5,707 nucleotides of DNA, from assembly GCA_937897665.1 (NCBI GenBank), contig CALCPB010000373.1, positions 1 to 5,707 on the forward strand, in the 5' to 3' direction. The notes beneath the pieces are model-generated. The model was not told where the DNA came from. It saw only the letters and a list, made by a program, of their open reading frames with translations, and did not search any database. Both the position numbers and the translations under genes were made by a program. Below, piece by piece: positions 1 to 5,570 of the stretch (its first letter is position 1; each line of letters begins with the position of its first letter). The DNA comes from an uncultured Halomicronema sp. GTDB lineage: Bacteria; Cyanobacteriota; Cyanobacteriia; Phormidesmidales; Phormidesmidaceae.

Positions 1-452
1 AAGCGCAGCCCAATGGCTTGAATAGCCCGAATTTCATCATCTAGGGTACAGTCGTTTGGAAAGAGATAGCTATGGTCGCTGGCAGTGGTGCAGCCTGACA
101 ACATCAGTTCCGCTGCAGACATTTGGGCGGCGGTTTGCAGCATGGATGCCGTGATGTTTGACCAGAGCGGATACAGACTATTGAGCCAGCCAAACAGCTC
201 CTGGTTTTGGGCGGCGGGCACCGCTCGGGTTAGCGATTGAAAAAAATGGTGGTGGGTGTTGATTAGGCCAGGCAACACGACGTGGCGATCTCCTAAGTCC
301 AGCACTTCATCTGCTGTATCGGGCAAGGCGTCGGTGGTGCCTACCTGCTCAATCACGTGGTCGCGCACAAATATCGCTCCCCGGCGGATTTCACGCTGTT
401 CGGCATCAAAGGTTGCCAAGGTGTGAATGTTTTTGACTAACAGGGTTGTCAC
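1..452 (-). CDS. Amidohydrolase, 8-oxoguanine deaminase type (N-terminal part, cut by window edge)
   Basis: The first 150 codons plus two bases of a minus-strand gene are present; its C-terminal part lies beyond the left edge. The start is GTG at 452-450, because the protein then opens with MTTLLVKNIHTLATFD, the usual short beta-strand opening of these enzymes. A purine-rich GAGAAGAG lies 7 nt upstream (467-460), and an in-frame TAG lies further upstream. The segment LPGLINTHHHFFQSLTRAVP (residues 60-79) carries the metal-binding HxH (H67, H69) of the amidohydrolase superfamily, followed by LFGWL and ELMLSGCTTASDH (115-127). This string is typical of 8-oxoguanine deaminases and the related AtzB/TrzA-like hydrolases (COG0402), cytosolic metal-dependent enzymes that deaminate oxidised guanine or related heterocycles. 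The later metal ligands (two His, one Asp) are outside the window, so substrate is inferred from N-terminal likeness only. Other COG0402 deaminases remain possible. Confidence 0.85.
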   Translation of the reverse strand, partial: MTTLLVKNIHTLATFDAEQREIRRGAIFVRDHVIEQVGTTDALPDTADEVLDLGDRHVVLPGLINTHHHFFQSLTRAVPAAQNQELFGWLNSLYPLWSNITASMLQTAAQMSAAELMLSGCTTASDHSYLFPNDCTLDDEIRAIQAIGLR

Positions 453-937
453 GTGTTTACTCTTCTCACCCAATCGTTTAATCAGTAGCGGGCTCTATCT
501 AAGACCGAGGTCGGCAACGGCGGACAAAATCCTGGGGTTTGGGCACTGGTCGGCTGTGGTCTCTGGGGTGCTGCGATTGCATTATCCCAAGTGGATTGCA
601 AATATTCTGTTCCGGCGATCGCCCCATTTTTCCGCAGAGAGACCATGAGCCCGAGCAACTTTGGCTGATTGTACCGGAGGCTGACGTCTAGCGATCTGAT
701 CTAGAGGGTTTGCCAGAGTGTGATGGACGTGAGGCCTGGGGACTGCTACGGGCTGCCGCCGAGCACAGCCCTGAGAGGATGTCTGATGGATCAATCAGGT
801 AGCTGGTAAAACCACCCGTTCTGACCTGATTGGAGATCATGCGACGGGCGCGAAGATGCCTCACCCCAAGATTGCTTATACCGCATGGTGGTCTTGCCCG
901 ATGATGATGTCTTGGGATTGAGCAGCTTGGGGAGTTG
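453..937. other. Intergenic region between divergent genes, no intact gene
   Basis: About 0.5 kb separates the minus-strand amidohydrolase start from the plus-strand tetR gene. It holds one HIP1 octamer (615-622) and a nested inverted repeat (792-832). Short plus-strand stretches read like protein but lack a start. The frame 489-659 includes a hydrophobic run (VWALVGCGLWGAAIALS) and ends in TGA. The same frame reopens near 825-935 and includes DCLYRMVVLPDDDVLG before TGA. A neighbouring frame around 650-690 reads PEQLWLIVPEADV before TAG. This could be a decayed small gene, but it may also be chance. No tRNA, known small RNA motif or transposase was recognised. The promoter of the amidohydrolase should lie near 455-520, but I could not fix its boxes. 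Confidence 0.5.
792..832. repeat. Nested inverted repeat (9-bp arms around an inner hairpin)
   Basis: CAATCAGGT (792-800) and ACCTGATTG (824-832) are perfect 9-bp inverted arms separated by 23 nt. Inside the spacer TGGT (804-807) and ACCA (811-814) form a second small stem around AAA. Outside, GAT (789-791) can pair with ATC (836-838) across a 3-nt bulge. The element has no T-run after it, so it is not a standard terminator. It could be a structured RNA leader, a protein-binding dyad, or part of a small non-autonomous repeat; the sequence alone does not decide. Confidence 0.6.
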
Positions 938-963
938 ATTTATATCGAACGCATGATATAAAT
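935..963 (+). promoter_or_regulatory. Probable tetR promoter overlapped by a 9+9 bp operator dyad
   Basis: ATTTATATC (938-946) and GATATAAAT (955-963) form a perfect inverted repeat with an 8-nt spacer, 26 bp in all, ending 5 nt before the tetR start codon. Such a dyad directly before a TetR-family gene is the usual sign of autorepression. Candidate promoter boxes lie within it: TTGATT (935-940), 16 bp, TATAAA (957-962). An alternative pair is TTGAGC (918-923), 17 bp, TATATC (941-946). Either way a bound repressor would cover the -10 region. The dyad itself is seen directly; its role as a TetR site is inferred from position. Confidence 0.6.
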
Positions 964-968
964 TAGCC

Positions 969-1535
969 ATGCCTAAAATTGTTGATCACAATCAATATCG
1001 CCAAGAGCTGCTGAGCCAGTGTGTGGCTTTGTTCGCTGAGCGGGGCTTTGGGGCCGTGACGATGCGAGAGATTGCCGCGAGTCTAGGGGTCTCAACCGGC
1101 ACGCTGTATCACTACTTTCCCAACAAAAAGCGCATCTTTGAGCAGCTAGTCGAGACTTATTGCGAGAAAAGTGTGGCTGAGTTTTTTGCTCAGGCTCCTC
1201 TGGCCGCCTCGCTGGAGAGTAAGTTGCACCGCATTAAGACCTTTCTGTTGCAACGTTATTCGATTTACCAGCAGCAGTTTTTAATCTGGATTGATTTTTA
1301 TCAACACAGTCAGCGTTCTCACAGCCAGGACTGGACCGTGCTGCAACAGTCTTGGCAGCGCAGTCAAAGTCAGCTGGTGGATTATTTGCAGGTTGCGCCG
1401 GAACAGGTCGACAGTTTGCTGATTTTCTTAGATGGTCTGCTGCTGCAGTGTCTGTATGGCCGTAGTGAAGCCGACATCGCTCAACAAACCGAGATCTTTA
1501 TGCAGATGTTTGAAAAAGCCTGCCGATCAGATTAG
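969..1535 (+). CDS. TetR/AcrR-family transcriptional regulator
   Basis: This 188-residue protein has the normal length for a TetR-family repressor, a dimeric DNA-binding protein released from its operator by a small ligand. The N-terminal DNA-binding domain spans about residues 10-57. The helix-turn-helix is at 31-50 (TMREIAASLGVSTGTLYHYF), followed by PNKKRIF, which matches the family pattern closely. The rest (about 60-188) is a helical ligand-binding and dimerisation domain, rich in Gln and aromatic residues (for example QQQFLIWIDFYQHSQ at 101-115), and does not reveal the ligand. ATG at 969 fits the family N-terminus. There is no clear Shine-Dalgarno site, since the bases before it belong to the operator dyad, so the message may have a very short leader or none. 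Likely targets are itself and possibly the downstream DUF4336 unit. Confidence 0.93.
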   Translation: MPKIVDHNQYRQELLSQCVALFAERGFGAVTMREIAASLGVSTGTLYHYFPNKKRIFEQLVETYCEKSVAEFFAQAPLAASLESKLHRIKTFLLQRYSIYQQQFLIWIDFYQHSQRSHSQDWTVLQQSWQRSQSQLVDYLQVAPEQVDSLLIFLDGLLLQCLYGRSEADIAQQTEIFMQMFEKACRSD

Positions 1536-1566
1536 CCCAATTGGATCTCGTTGCTGTATGTATGGT

Positions 1567-1578
1567 AAACGTTCGTTT
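1567..1578. promoter_or_regulatory. Operator-like palindrome AAACG-TT-CGTTT upstream of the DUF4336 unit
   Basis: AAACG and CGTTT flank a 2-nt centre, giving a perfect 5+5 bp dyad 31 bp after the tetR stop. It is followed at once by the palindrome TTTAATTAAA (1577-1586), an AT-rich stretch that could hold a -10 element. Short AAACG-type dyads are common among TetR-family operators, and the adjacent gene is a TetR regulator. Its role as an operator for the downstream genes is inference. Confidence 0.4.
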
Positions 1579-1594
1579 TAATTAAAGAGTTAAT

Positions 1595-1822
1595 ATGAGG
1601 ATGTCAATATCAATTTTCGACACGATGACTCTCAGTAGACTGCGGTCAAAGCTGCCCGCTGTTACCAGAATCTTCAGGTTGTTTATCTGGCAGTACGACT
1701 CTGCCATTGAGCAACAGGGATGCTTTGTGCTTAGTCATCGTGTTTGTGCCAACGATGTTTTTGCGGGTGTGACGCGATCGCTGGCCCCCTGGCGGTTGAT
1801 GGCATGTCTGGTTTTGTCCTAG
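1595..1822 (+). CDS. Doubtful 75-residue hypothetical ORF
   Basis: An open frame of 75 codons fills most of the gap between tetR and the DUF4336 gene. In favour: a weak ribosome-binding site AAAGAG (1584-1589) lies 5 nt before the ATG, and an operator-like dyad sits just upstream. It ends 31 bp before the next gene. Against: the protein has no recognisable domain, the first part uses codons uncommon in the neighbours (AGG, ATA, AGA), the composition (many Arg, Cys, Trp) looks like a chance frame, and a HIP1 octamer (1774-1781) lies in it. If it is not a gene, the stretch is the leader of the DUF4336 message. I favour non-coding but cannot exclude a small protein. Confidence 0.22.
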   Translation: MRMSISIFDTMTLSRLRSKLPAVTRIFRLFIWQYDSAIEQQGCFVLSHRVCANDVFAGVTRSLAPWRLMACLVLS

Positions 1823-1853
1823 TTGATGACTTGCCCTACATGAGGATGGCCTG

Positions 1854-2585
1854 ATGCTTTTTTTGAATGAGGTTGCGCCGAATATTTGGACAGCGGCTCA
1901 GTCTTTTCGCTTTTTGGGTGTTGAGGTCGGCAGTCGGATGACGATTGTCCGTTTGCCGAGTCAAGACCTGGTGTTGATTTCTCCCATTCCGGTCAAGCGC
2001 GGCGATCGCCCCCTGTTGGACGCTTTGGGCACGGTGAAGTATTTGATTGCCCCCAACTTGTTTCACCATTTGTATATCGGTGATGTGCAGGCGATGTATC
2101 CAGAGGCGCAAATTTTGGGCGTAACTGGGCTTGGTCACAAGCGCCCTGACCTCAGAGTAGACGCCACGCTGCATCAGTCGGGCAGCTTTGAAAACGTCCT
2201 GGATTATTTGCCCTTTGAAGGCTTTAGTGCCATTTTGCCCAGCGGCATTCAAGCGGCGCATGAAACAGTGTTTTGTCATCAGCCCAGCGGCACTCTCATC
2301 CTCACGGATATTGCCTTTAACTTCGATGAAACGTTTCCTTTGAGTACCCGAGTGGCCGCGCAGATTCTAGGCTCTTACCAGACGCTGCGGCCCAGCCGGC
2401 TGGAAAAATGGGGCACCTGGGATAAAGCTACTGTGGAGGCCTCGATCCGTCAGGTGTTGGCCTGGAATTTTGATCGGGTGATTCCGGGCCATGGGGCCAT
2501 TGTGGAAAGTGGTGGGAAGGCTCAGCTAGAAGCTGGGTATGAATGGTTTTTGGGGCGATCGCTGGGGCTATCGGTAAGGGCTTAG
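1854..2585 (+). CDS. DUF4336 domain protein (metallo-beta-lactamase-like fold)
   Basis: This 243-residue protein matches the DUF4336 family, common in cyanobacteria and proteobacteria and of unknown function. The opening (EVAPNIWTAAQSFRFLGVEVGSRMTIVRL, here residues 6-34) and LVLISPIPV (39-47) are typical. The order of elements recalls the metallo-beta-lactamase fold: APNLFHHLYIGD (66-77) sits where a canonical enzyme has HxHxDH, TLILTDIAFN (147-156) supplies an Asp (D152), and FDRVIPGHG (207-214) supplies a late His (H213). The canonical metal site is therefore incomplete. No signal peptide or membrane segment is visible, so it is probably cytosolic. The start is supported by GAGG (1842-1845) 8 nt upstream. 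A link with the preceding tetR gene (318 bp away, same strand) is possible. Family assignment is from recognised pattern; the reaction is unknown. Confidence 0.85.
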   Translation: MLFLNEVAPNIWTAAQSFRFLGVEVGSRMTIVRLPSQDLVLISPIPVKRGDRPLLDALGTVKYLIAPNLFHHLYIGDVQAMYPEAQILGVTGLGHKRPDLRVDATLHQSGSFENVLDYLPFEGFSAILPSGIQAAHETVFCHQPSGTLILTDIAFNFDETFPLSTRVAAQILGSYQTLRPSRLEKWGTWDKATVEASIRQVLAWNFDRVIPGHGAIVESGGKAQLEAGYEWFLGRSLGLSVRA

Positions 2586-2761
2586 GCCGAGGTGACACGA
2601 GCGGCAGGGGGCGCTAGGTCACCATCGGGCCGAAGGCGCATTGCCGCCAGAGAGGTGGGAGCAAGGATCGCGTCTAGGATGAGGTTGAACACGTCCCTCA
2701 GCGTGGCAGCAACGTGACTACTCCAGGGAAACGTTCCTTGATGGCCTGCTGGTCTGGCCAC
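2582..2761 (-). CDS. Possible small hypothetical gene or gene remnant, convergent with DUF4336
   Basis: A minus-strand frame stays open from 2824 down to TAA at 2584-2582 (80 codons), and its stop overlaps the DUF4336 stop codon. It has no ATG start near its beginning; the first plausible start is GTG at 2761-2759, giving 59 residues, with another GTG giving 36. The C-terminal half, [20 protein letters not shown] and [18 protein letters not shown], has protein-like composition. There is no recognised domain and no Shine-Dalgarno site. It could be a small gene, the surviving 3' end of a larger gene, or a chance frame. The plus strand of this 282 bp gap shows no gene. Confidence 0.25.
   Translation of the reverse strand: MARPAGHQGTFPWSSHVAATLRDVFNLILDAILAPTSLAAMRLRPDGDLAPPAARVTSA
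2591..2623. repeat. Two-part hairpin just after the DUF4336 stop
   Basis: GGTGAC (2591-2596) pairs with GTCACC (2618-2623), and inside it AGCG (2600-2603) pairs with CGCT (2612-2615) around a G-rich loop. The hairpin starts 5 nt after the DUF4336 stop codon. It has no following T-run, so it is not a classic intrinsic terminator. It may still mark the 3' end of the transcript or protect it. It also lies inside the minus-strand frame described at 2582-2761. Confidence 0.45.
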
Positions 2762-2867
2762 GGGTGCTGAGTCTACCGGGGCGATTTCGGATGGAAAATG
2801 GCTGATTTCCCGGCTTTGTCGCCATCATTCACTGATAGGATCAAACACGGTTCCCACAGAGACATCT

Positions 2868-3512
2868 ATGCTGACCATTGCATTACCCAAAGGGGCGTTG
2901 CTGAAAGAAAGTATTGAACGATTCCAGGCGATCGGGCTCGACTTCAGCGCTTTTTTAGACAAGTCGAATCGGCAACTGCAAATCACCACGCCTAATGCTA
3001 GAGCGCAGGGCCTGCTGGTGCGGGCGCAAGATGTGCCGGTCTATGTGGAATATGGCCAGGCGCAGCTCGGGATCGTCGGCTATGACGTGCTGCGCGAAAA
3101 GCAGGCAGCGGTTGCCCAGCTAGCCGATTTAGCCTTCGGTCACTGTCGCATGTCGGTGGCGGTCAAAGCTTCTAGTCCCTATCGATCAGCGCTCGATTTA
3201 CCGCCCCACTGTCGGGTGGCGTCCAAATTTGTAGGCTGCGCGCGCGATTATTTTCAGAGTATTGATCTACCCGTCGAGATTGTGCCGCTTTATGGCTCGG
3301 TTGAACTCGGCCCGATTACTGGGATGTCAGAGGCGATTGTTGACTTGGTCTCGACGGGGCGCACTCTGCAGGAAAACAATTTGGTAGAACTGGAGGTGCT
3401 CTATCAAAGCACGGCTCGTTTGCTCGCCCACCCCGTCAGCTATCGAGTGGATTCAGATGGCCTGGGTGACGTGATTCGCCAGCTCCGAGCGCCGTTGGTT
3501 GCCGCTGTTTGA
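2868..3512 (+). CDS. hisG: ATP phosphoribosyltransferase catalytic subunit, short form
   Basis: HisG joins ATP and phosphoribosyl pyrophosphate to give N1-(5-phosphoribosyl)-ATP, the first and feedback-controlled step of histidine biosynthesis, in the cytosol. The 214-residue length identifies the short form, which lacks the C-terminal regulatory domain of the roughly 300-residue long form and works as a complex with HisZ; no hisZ is present here. The family signature is complete at residues 146-167 (E146, G152, S154, I157, D159, T163-G164, T166-L167). The N-terminal LPKGALL (6-12) and the [21 protein letters not shown] region (55-75) are also typical. ATG at 2868 gives the standard MLTIALPKG opening; only a weak AGAGA (2858-2862) precedes it. 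No T-box or leader peptide is evident upstream. Confidence 0.97.
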   Translation: MLTIALPKGALLKESIERFQAIGLDFSAFLDKSNRQLQITTPNARAQGLLVRAQDVPVYVEYGQAQLGIVGYDVLREKQAAVAQLADLAFGHCRMSVAVKASSPYRSALDLPPHCRVASKFVGCARDYFQSIDLPVEIVPLYGSVELGPITGMSEAIVDLVSTGRTLQENNLVELEVLYQSTARLLAHPVSYRVDSDGLGDVIRQLRAPLVAAV

Positions 3513-3521
3513 CCATTGAGC

Positions 3522-3553
3522 ATCGTTAAAGGCAACGATAGGTTGCCTACGAT
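3522..3553 (+). terminator. Strong hairpin after hisG, possible transcript end
   Basis: ATCGT (3522-3526) and AGGCAAC (3530-3536) pair with GTTGCCT (3542-3548) and ACGAT (3549-3553), giving 12 base pairs with a 3-nt one-sided bulge and a 5-nt loop (GATAG). It begins 9 nt after the hisG stop. There is no T-run behind it, so termination would be unusual. It could instead act as a 3' stabiliser or a processing site between hisG and the ABC gene. Confidence 0.5.
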
Positions 3554-3561
3554 ACAGTAAG

Positions 3562-3579
3562 AGAGAAATTGTCTTCTCT
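3562..3579 (+). repeat. Second small hairpin in the hisG-ABC gap
   Basis: AGAGAA (3562-3567) and TTCTCT (3574-3579) form a perfect 6-bp stem with a 6-nt loop, 8 nt after the larger hairpin. The pair of hairpins occupies most of the first half of the 126 bp gap. The second half carries a HIP1 octamer (3619-3626) and no clear ribosome-binding site for the next gene. Confidence 0.4.
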
Positions 3580-3638
3580 GAAGGGCTGATGGTTGAGTGC
3601 TGTCAGTCTGTTAGTTTTGCGATCGCCGGGCTTACTCA

Positions 3639-5570
3639 ATGACCTCAGCTCCCTACTCATCCAATGCCCCAATTCAAGAGTTGACTGAACGCCAAACTGA
3701 CTGGCGGCTCTTTTTGCGGCTGTGGCCCTACATTCGCGCCCAACGCCGCCTTTTGTGGTTGCCTTTTGTGTTGCTGGTGCCGCTGTCACTGGCTAACGCT
3801 GTGCAGCCAATTTTGATTGGTCAGGCGATCTCGTTAATTCGTCAAGAGCCGGTGGCCTGGTTTTTAGAGGCGCGATCGCTGCAGGGCGGCCTCAACATTT
3901 TGGTCGGGCTCTTGGTGGTCACGGTGGCGGTGCGCCTGACGTTAGATGGCTGGCAAAGCTATCTGGTGCAAAAGGTCGGTCAGCGCATCACGGCGAATAT
4001 TCGCAATGACCTGTTTGCCCATGTCACTTCGTTGGCAGTGCGATTTTTTGACCGTACACCGGTCGGCAAGCTGATCACCCGCCTCACCAGTGATGTGGAT
4101 GCTTTGGGAGACGTCTTTTCAACTGGGGCAGTCGGCATTTTTAGCGATATTTTTTCCATCGCGGTGATTGCGGTGACTATGTTTTGGCTGCAGTGGCAAT
4201 TGGCGCTGATGCTGATGGCAATGCTATTGCCGGTGACCTGGCTGATCATTTATTTTCAACAGCAGTATCGCAAGGCGAATTATCGAGCGCGAGAAAAACT
4301 CTCAGAGCTGAATGCTGCACTGCAAGAAAATATCCTCGGCATCGAAGTGGTGCAAATGTTTCGCCGCGAGCGCTACAACGCCGAGGGCTTTCGAAAAACC
4401 AACCAGCAATATGTGCGGGCGATCGATAAGACGATCTTTCACGATTCGGCGGTATCGGCCACGCTGGAGTGGATTGCCCTGGTGGCGATCGCGGGTGTGC
4501 TCTGGCTCGGCGGCTATCTCGTCTTGCAGGACTCGCTCACCTTTGGAGCCCTGGCATCCTTCATTTTGTTTGCCCAACGTCTATTTGATCCGCTGCGGCA
4601 GTTTGCCGATAAGTTTACGTCGATTCAAGCTGGGTTCACTGCCGTTGAGCGCATCACTGATCTGTTTACGGTGCCGCTAGAGATTCAAGATCCGATGGCG
4701 GTGCAGTCGAGCTCTCAGTCGGTAACGACTCAGCCTCAAGTACCTCAAATCAATGGTTCGAGTCATGCGCCCTTGGCAGTAGCGGCGGTAGCCGATGTAC
4801 CGATGACTGACCAATCCTCTGAGACAGCGACGTCAGTTGCTGCATCTGAGATTCGCTTCGACCAGGTTTGGTTTGGCTATAAGCCTGATGAGCCCGTGCT
4901 CAAAAACCTCGATTTCACCATTCGACCTGGTGAAAAAGTTGCCTTAGTTGGCCCGACTGGGGCGGGCAAAAGCTCAATTATTCGCCTGCTCTGCCGGTTG
5001 TATGACGTCACTGAAGGCGCGATTCGACTAGAGGGGGTGAATATTCGCGATTTGCCCCAAGCTGAGCTGCGTCGCCGCATGGCCGTGATCTTGCAAGATG
5101 GTTTTCTCTTTGCGGGTGACATCAAGAGCAACATTACGTTGGGCGAAGAGTATTCGTTGGCAGCAGTGAAGGCCGCCGCTGAAAAAACGAATGTCGCATC
5201 GTTTATCGAGCAGCTACCTCAGGGCTATGACACGCCGCTGCGGGAGCGCGGCACCAACCTTTCAGGTGGGCAAAAACAACTGCTAGCCTTTGCCCGCGCG
5301 GCGATTCGCAACCCCGGCATTCTGATTTTGGATGAAGCGACTGCCAATTTGGATGTGGGTACGGAAGCGCTAATCCAAGAGGCGTTAGAAAATCTGCTGC
5401 AGGATCGCACCGCGATTATCATTGCTCACCGTCTCTCAACCATTCGCAATGTCGATCGCATTTTGGTGCTGAAGCATGGCGAGCTGATTGAGCAGGGGAA
5501 CCACGAAGCGCTCTTGGCGCAGGATGGCCTGTATGCCAGCTTGTACAAGCTACAAATGCTAGAGAGCTAG
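3639..5570 (+). CDS. ABC exporter half-transporter, fused membrane and ATPase domains (MdlB/MsbA-like)
   Basis: A complete 643-residue type IV ABC exporter subunit of the inner membrane, working as a dimer that couples ATP hydrolysis to export; substrate unknown. The membrane domain (about 28-340) has six predicted helices near 40-60, 86-105, 164-184, 187-206, 275-297 and 302-318. The ATPase domain (about 404-643) has A-loop Y414, Walker A GPTGAGKS (438-445), Q-loop Q486, signature LSGGQ (541-545), Walker B ILILDE (561-566) with catalytic E566, D-loop ANLD (569-572) and H-loop H597. All catalytic residues are intact, so a homodimer could be active. Between the domains a Ser/Thr/Gln/Ala-rich segment (about 351-403) is some 40 residues longer than usual. 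ATG at 3639 is the only sensible start, as an in-frame TAG lies 8 codons upstream; no Shine-Dalgarno site is visible. The product could handle lipids, peptides or drugs. Confidence 0.95.
   Translation: MTSAPYSSNAPIQELTERQTDWRLFLRLWPYIRAQRRLLWLPFVLLVPLSLANAVQPILIGQAISLIRQEPVAWFLEARSLQGGLNILVGLLVVTVAVRLTLDGWQSYLVQKVGQRITANIRNDLFAHVTSLAVRFFDRTPVGKLITRLTSDVDALGDVFSTGAVGIFSDIFSIAVIAVTMFWLQWQLALMLMAMLLPVTWLIIYFQQQYRKANYRAREKLSELNAALQENILGIEVVQMFRRERYNAEGFRKTNQQYVRAIDKTIFHDSAVSATLEWIALVAIAGVLWLGGYLVLQDSLTFGALASFILFAQRLFDPLRQFADKFTSIQAGFTAVERITDLFTVPLEIQDPMAVQSSSQSVTTQPQVPQINGSSHAPLAVAAVADVPMTDQSSETATSVAASEIRFDQVWFGYKPDEPVLKNLDFTIRPGEKVALVGPTGAGKSSIIRLLCRLYDVTEGAIRLEGVNIRDLPQAELRRRMAVILQDGFLFAGDIKSNITLGEEYSLAAVKAAAEKTNVASFIEQLPQGYDTPLRERGTNLSGGQKQLLAFARAAIRNPGILILDEATANLDVGTEALIQEALENLLQDRTAIIIAHRLSTIRNVDRILVLKHGELIEQGNHEALLAQDGLYASLYKLQMLES

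Larger units (their letters stand above)
615..4492. repeat. HIP1 octamers GCGATCGC, seven copies
   Basis: Exact copies lie at 615-622, 1774-1781, 2002-2009, 2555-2562, 3619-3626, 3872-3879 and 4485-4492, about one per 800 bp, where chance predicts roughly one per 65 kb. They occur both inside genes (DUF4336 twice, ABC twice) and between them. This density is the hallmark of many cyanobacterial genomes and is the main clue to the host. The spanning coordinates only bracket the set. Confidence 0.95.

Noticed and set aside
427..648. Plus-strand 73-codon frame overlapping the amidohydrolase start
   Set aside because: It overlaps the start of a well-supported minus-strand gene, has no ribosome-binding site and shows no recognisable protein pattern.
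582..794. Minus-strand 70-codon frame in the intergenic region
   Set aside because: The composition (His, Arg, Pro, Gln rich) looks like a chance frame; no domain and no supporting site.
1836..2279. Minus-strand 147-codon frame
   Set aside because: It lies antisense to the DUF4336 gene, which has a clear family match and ribosome-binding site; it is a shadow.
2732..2738. Short dyad GGAA-ACG-TTCC (about 2727-2737) upstream of hisG as an operator
   Set aside because: Only 4-bp arms, far from the hisG start and with no associated promoter boxes; likely chance.
2816..2841. hisG promoter with TTGTCG and TAGGAT
   Set aside because: The spacing is only 14 bp and both boxes are weak, so it was not listed as a feature.
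4302..4680. Overlapping frames on both strands within the ABC gene
   Set aside because: All lie inside the membrane domain of an intact ABC exporter and have shadow-like composition.
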